NCBI GenBank assembly: GCA_009746045.1
Contig: RPFO01001032.1
Location: 35,001-89,214 of the forward strand
From: Mesostigma viride
Taxonomy: Eukaryota; Streptophyta; Mesostigmatophyceae; Mesostigmatales; Mesostigmataceae
Reading direction: 5' to 3'
DNA length: 54,214 nt
Below the pieces are notes generated by a model, which saw nothing but the letters and a program-made list of their open reading frames with translations, searched no databases and was not told the origin of the DNA. This document shows, in pieces, positions 50,917-54,214 of the stretch. The position numbers and the translations under genes were made by a program. Each line of letters starts with the position of its first letter. Position 1 is the first letter of the stretch.

Positions 50917-51618
50917 ATGGTCACGAAGACTGGTAGGGCGTGCTCTGCCCTCACGAGGGCGGGGACGAGATGCCGCAAGTCGTGCGTGCCCGGGTACAGA
51001 GCGTGCGGCCAACACGCCAGGAACCGTCGCGCCGTGTGGAGGCACCGGGTCAGGGCGGGCGGGGTCTCCGACGACGAGGAACCATCCACCCCTGGGCGCG
51101 ACCTCGCCAAATGGTCTGGTGGCGATGATGACCTACAAAACGAGGACTTGGACTACTTGATAGACTACCAGGCGGACTTCGAAAAGACCAATTTTCGCGA
51201 CTTACCAGAGGGCTCGGTGGACCACATCCTGAGATTTTTACCCGATAGCGTAAAAGCGCGTTGGGGCGAAACCAACAGACAAAACAATCGTATGGTCAAC
51301 GAAATCATACATGACGATTCTAAGCGACTGTGGACCGCGATACAGGAGGGGATCAGACAGAACACGGAGGCCATCTCGAGCATCGACAAGGCTCGAAAAG
51401 AGTTGTGGCCGGAGTATAAGGCGGCAAAACTTAACAACGATCTTCCTCGTAAAAACGCGCTCAGTAAGGCGTTGATCGCGTTAGAGGACCAAGGGCGAGA
51501 TTTGAGCACTCTGTTGGAGGCTAATGGACTGGCGATGGAGTTTGAGAGACCGAGGTACTTGTCCTCGCAAATCCTCGCGCGCAACTCGAGAGCCCGTGCC
51601 ATGGCCCACACGGTTTAA
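50917..51618 (+). CDS. Cys-cluster plus F-box-like protein
   Basis: 233 residues. The N-terminus has a compact metal-binding pattern, C9-x9-C19-x3-C23-x6-C30-x2-H33 (CSALTRAGTRCRKSC then CGQH), seen in many viral and algal small zinc proteins. Residues ~94-125 (FRDLPEGSVDHILRFLPDSV) fit the first helices of an F-box. The rest is helical and charged. Together with the F-box-like gene at 35420 and the U-box-like gene at 35551 it suggests interference with host ubiquitin pathways, as inference. Confidence 0.6.
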   Translation: MVTKTGRACSALTRAGTRCRKSCVPGYRACGQHARNRRAVWRHRVRAGGVSDDEEPSTPGRDLAKWSGGDDDLQNEDLDYLIDYQADFEKTNFRDLPEGSVDHILRFLPDSVKARWGETNRQNNRMVNEIIHDDSKRLWTAIQEGIRQNTEAISSIDKARKELWPEYKAAKLNNDLPRKNALSKALIALEDQGRDLSTLLEANGLAMEFERPRYLSSQILARNSRARAMAHTV

Positions 51619-51671
51619 CTAACGCGGATAGACTCGGGTATCCTATACCGATTCTAATGTGAATGGAAGTG

Positions 51672-51676
51672 TATAT
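51672..51676 (+). promoter_or_regulatory. TATA-like element at the start of the 51683 gene
   Basis: TATAT, six bases before the ATG at 51683. It supports that ATG rather than 51659. Confidence 0.4.
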
Positions 51677-51682
51677 GCGCCC

Positions 51683-52776
51683 ATGGCCTCTAAGAAGCAG
51701 GACTCCCTGCGAGCCGACAACGTGTACGTCCAGAAAGGCATCCTGCTCAACGACTCCAACATGCTCACCCGTCTCAACCCCTTCGAGATGGGCCGGTTCT
51801 TCAAGTTCGTGTCCACCGTGAGCGAGATGGGCCACAACATCCTCGAGTTCCAGATCCTCAACCCCGTCACCGGGGCGTACGAGGCCCTGGGCTCCATCGC
51901 GCCCGAGTACAGGCAGCTGCCCAAGCACTATGACGGGGAGGACTACCGCCCCACGTACATGAAGATGCCGAGTACTGCGACGACGACCTGCCGCTCGACA
52001 GCACCCAGAGCTGGACCTTCAGCGACCGCGCCGGGGAGCTGGCGCCCTTCGCGAAGGACTCGCAACTGCCCTCCTCCTACGAGTGGCGGCTCGCGGAGAA
52101 GGAGGCGCTCCTGGCCGGCCTGCGCGCGACCGTGAGACAGATGGCCGCGAGCGCGGGGACGCAGGACTACGGCGACTGGACCTTCGACGCGAGCGGTGTG
52201 GCTCAGCGCAAGCTCACCGTCACCTACCGAGCGGGGGGGCACTTCCCTCGCGAGCTCCTGCTCCTGGTCCCCTCCGCATTCCCACTGAACAACAAATACG
52301 TGGTTCAGATGTACATGTGGCTGCCCCTCGTGGTGCAGGCCCACGTCCCCGCCATACTCGAGCTGTCCATCGCGCACCACCAGCACCTGTCCAACCCCAA
52401 TTACTCCCTCAACAACCCCCTGTTCTCGCCCTCGCCCCCCGCCATCCTGCCGCAATGGAGCGGGACCACCTTCCGGGTGGTCGTGGTGCCGAACAAAACG
52501 CCCGCCCAGTCCGGCCCCGTCCTCATGGACATCGGGAAGGTGACCTGGGACAACCCGGGCGGGGGCGTCACCGGGCTGAACGGCGTGCTGGCCTCTTCGA
52601 AGGTGGTGCAGGCGACGGATCCCAATCAGCAAAAGTTTTTGGATGACGCCGACCCGGACAAGCGGTGCCCCGTGATCATCACGTCCGCCAACAACCTGAT
52701 AATATTTACCGACCAGCGCCCGATAGAGTTCACTATGCACGCGGAGGGGGTGCCTACTTCCTTTGTGTACAGGTGA
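51683..52776 (+). CDS. Probable structural protein of unknown family, one frameshift
   Basis: About 364 codons, read in two frames joined near 51966 by a one-base deletion: MASKKQDSLRADNVYVQKG..YMKMP, then EYCDDDLPLDSTQSWTF..FVYR. The N-terminal part has LLNDSNMLTRLNPFEMGRFF. The second part is beta-rich and hydrophobic (FPRELLLLVPSAFPLNNKY, YMWLPLVVQAHVPAILELSI) with an NPNYSLNNP segment and a C-terminal IITSANNLIIFTDQRPIEFT. It could be a jelly-roll minor capsid or penton-like protein, but I see no diagnostic motif and it is short for a double jelly-roll major capsid protein. Confidence 0.5.
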
Positions 52777-52842
52777 AGAACGATAAATGGGTGTTTTCAT
52801 TCAATAACACAAATGCTTTATTAACTCGGGCACTGATGGACA

Positions 52843-53751
52843 TCACGAGCAAACGCGCTTCCTGGCCTGGGTATCGTCGATCAGCCTCTTGTAGTCTTCT
52901 CTTTTGTTCTTATTGGCCAGCGCAAACGACCTGGGCTGCGGTTTGCTAGCTTCCTCGTGCATCTTAAGGCGCTCAAACACCGGGAACAGCTCCCTGCCTA
53001 TGTTGTCGATGCTGGCAGAGGGGTTCTCCCCCCTGGATATCGCGTTCCTGTTGAGTATGTTCATCAGGTCGATGCCCGCGCAGACGCTCTCGGTGAGGTA
53101 GTCGCGCGTCGAGTCGCCCCTCTTCATCTGATGCAGCTCGCGGATCTCGCGGGTGTGCATCCCGGTGGCCGTGTAGTTTTCGACCTCGTTAATGTGCGCG
53201 TACACCCTGGCCGGGTTACGAGCCAACGAGGGGGCGCCACTCTCCTTCACGGCCTGCATGTGGCTTTTGGTGGACTCGCAGCTCTTCACGCGTTGGTCGT
53301 CCTTCAGCCGCGAGTCCCTGGCATCCGCGCGGGCGTATATTTCGTCGGCCAGCGACCGGTCCGCGTCCAGGTACCGCTCGAACAGCTTTGCCAGGGTGTC
53401 GCGGAAGGACGCTGCCCGCCTGCCGGGCAGCAGCTGGACGATCCTTATTATCCCCTGTCGATCAGTGACGGGGGTGTCTCGCTGACCACTACCGGGGAAT
53501 TTGAAGTTGAAGCTGGATGCTTCAACCTCCGGGTATGCCTTGTAAAGGCGCACCAGCGCCCCCGATGCCTGAGTAGCCGCATTGGCAACAAAAGAGCCGT
53601 TGTGATCCATGAACATCGTGACCTTGATCACGTCGATTACCGATATCTTGCCATCGGGCGTCACTCGTATCTTGTTTGCGAAGGGGTCCTCCCCCGGCAT
53701 GTCGCGTGAGGGCCGCAGATACATAACAACCGCCCGGAACGCCATGCTCAT
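52843..53751 (-). CDS. FPG..QRDTPVTDRQG family protein, copy B
   Basis: About 303 residues from the Met at 53751 (MSMAFRAVVMYLRPS); an upstream in-frame ATG at 53838 would add 29 residues, but the TATATAAA-like element at about 53793-53805 lies between them and the paralogue aligns from near 53751. It carries the same blocks as copy A: NKIRVTPDGKISVIDVI, FPGSGQRDTPVTDRQG, IVQLLPGRRAASFR and FERYLDAD. The C-terminus is basic (NKNKREDYKRLIDD). The pair spans the right part of the viral block in the same orientation. Confidence 0.65.
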   Translation of the reverse strand: MSMAFRAVVMYLRPSRDMPGEDPFANKIRVTPDGKISVIDVIKVTMFMDHNGSFVANAATQASGALVRLYKAYPEVEASSFNFKFPGSGQRDTPVTDRQGIIRIVQLLPGRRAASFRDTLAKLFERYLDADRSLADEIYARADARDSRLKDDQRVKSCESTKSHMQAVKESGAPSLARNPARVYAHINEVENYTATGMHTREIRELHQMKRGDSTRDYLTESVCAGIDLMNILNRNAISRGENPSASIDNIGRELFPVFERLKMHEEASKPQPRSFALANKNKREDYKRLIDDTQARKRVCS

Positions 53752-53891
53752 GTACTTGTCACTGGCTGTTATTGGCTCGTGGAGATATGTTATCCCTTTA
53801 TATAAGCGCAAAGTGATGCGCTTGGTAGCTGTTAACAAGTTCTTTGATGGTGTTTGTCTCCCTCGTCTTCGTGTCTTTGAGTTTTTAGAAA

Positions 53892-54214
53892 CTATTTAAA
53901 CCTTTCCATATTTTGGATGTTCGAGCATGTTGTCAAGTTTTGGGTGTACAAGGATTTTGATGGCCTCCTGTTTTTGGGATGGCCTCCGCGAACCCGTCGC
54001 GCGTGACGTTTAAGAACTTGCACCAACTTGGTTGCTTTCTCAGCTTTTAGAATTTCATACACGTTGGCCTCATGAAACACTATGGTGTCGCCAGCATCAT
54101 AAGGTTGCGTGTATACGAGGTTGTTGTCGACGGTGCCCTCTAGACGTGGGCGAGACACGCGCGTCACTCGAACCCAGAAACGCTCTTTTGTGTTAGATAT
54201 CTTGACAAAATCCC
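53892..54214 (-). CDS. ERFWV-type viral domain protein, partial
   Basis: The frame is open to the right edge, so the N-terminus lies outside the window. Visible residues include DFVKISNTKERFWVRVTRV, then LEGTVDNNLVYTQPYDAGD and TIVFHEANVYEI, then a basic tail ending NIQNMERFK. The pattern ERFWV..G.VDN.L....GD.I.F...N(V/I).EI recurs in hypothetical proteins of large DNA viruses, often after an unknown N-terminal part. A small beta-barrel fold is likely; function unknown. Confidence 0.55.
   Translation of the reverse strand, partial: DFVKISNTKERFWVRVTRVSRPRLEGTVDNNLVYTQPYDAGDTIVFHEANVYEILKAEKATKLVQVLKRHARRVRGGHPKNRRPSKSLYTQNLTTCSNIQNMERFK

Noticed and set aside
49828-51045. 405-codon minus-strand frame over the DUF5767-type tail
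   Set aside because: Shadow of the plus-strand genes; it crosses the insertion border and two real genes.
51683-52776. Major capsid protein
   Set aside because: About 364 residues is short for a double jelly-roll, and no diagnostic motif was seen; kept as unknown structural candidate only.
25640-54214. Complete polinton-like virus or virophage
   Set aside because: No capsid, penton, ATPase, protease, polymerase or terminal repeats are visible in the window.

Overview
The window looks like nuclear DNA of a eukaryotic alga, probably a green alga. It has spliced genes with canonical GT..AG introns, LTR retrotransposons, long minisatellites and a TTTAGGG-type telomere-like remnant. A compact, intronless, GC-rich block of virus-like genes fills the right half. 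A prasinophyte such as Cymbomonas, reported to carry many endogenous viruses, would fit, but that is inference; no marker gene here fixes the species.

Left half (1-25638): host repeats and mobile elements. 1-4888 is a 28-30 bp minisatellite carrying four copies of a ~200 bp block. 5291-9868 is a complete LTR retrotransposon on the minus strand (843/852 bp LTRs, AAAAA target duplication, initiator-Met-type primer site) that keeps only gag and protease: a non-autonomous copia derivative. 9874-11245 holds two perfect GC hairpins, an 82 bp duplication and a TATA/B-box/T-run unit that could be a Pol III gene. 11246-11800 is a 62 bp minisatellite built on the palindrome CCAACGGCCGTTGG. 11869-15120 is a spliced DDE-transposase-like gene whose three phase-0 introns all contain the same palindrome. 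15477-17166 is a TG-rich satellite. 17170-25638 is a second, copia-like element on the minus strand with near-identical LTRs and an unusual domain order (zinc knuckles, integrase, retropepsin-like, RT, RNase H).

Right half (25640-54214): part of an integrated large DNA virus or virus-like element, cut on the left by the copia LTR and running off the right edge. It encodes a DDE (IS630/Tc1-like) transposase, small membrane proteins, several unknown proteins, a SAP/IQ/U-box-like protein, two F-box-like proteins, two paralogues of an FPG..QRDTPVTDRQG family, ~9.8 kb of beta-repeat adhesin or fibre genes, and a DUF5767-type protein known from nucleocytoviruses. No major capsid protein, packaging ATPase, polymerase or primase is visible, so the lineage stays open. 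Several genes have TATA-like elements within about 10 bases of the ATG.

The DUF5767-type gene is split by a 3.17 kb composite of TIR-bounded units flanked by an AGGC target duplication. Several genes carry single-base frameshifts, mostly in G/C runs, which may be long-read consensus errors rather than real decay.
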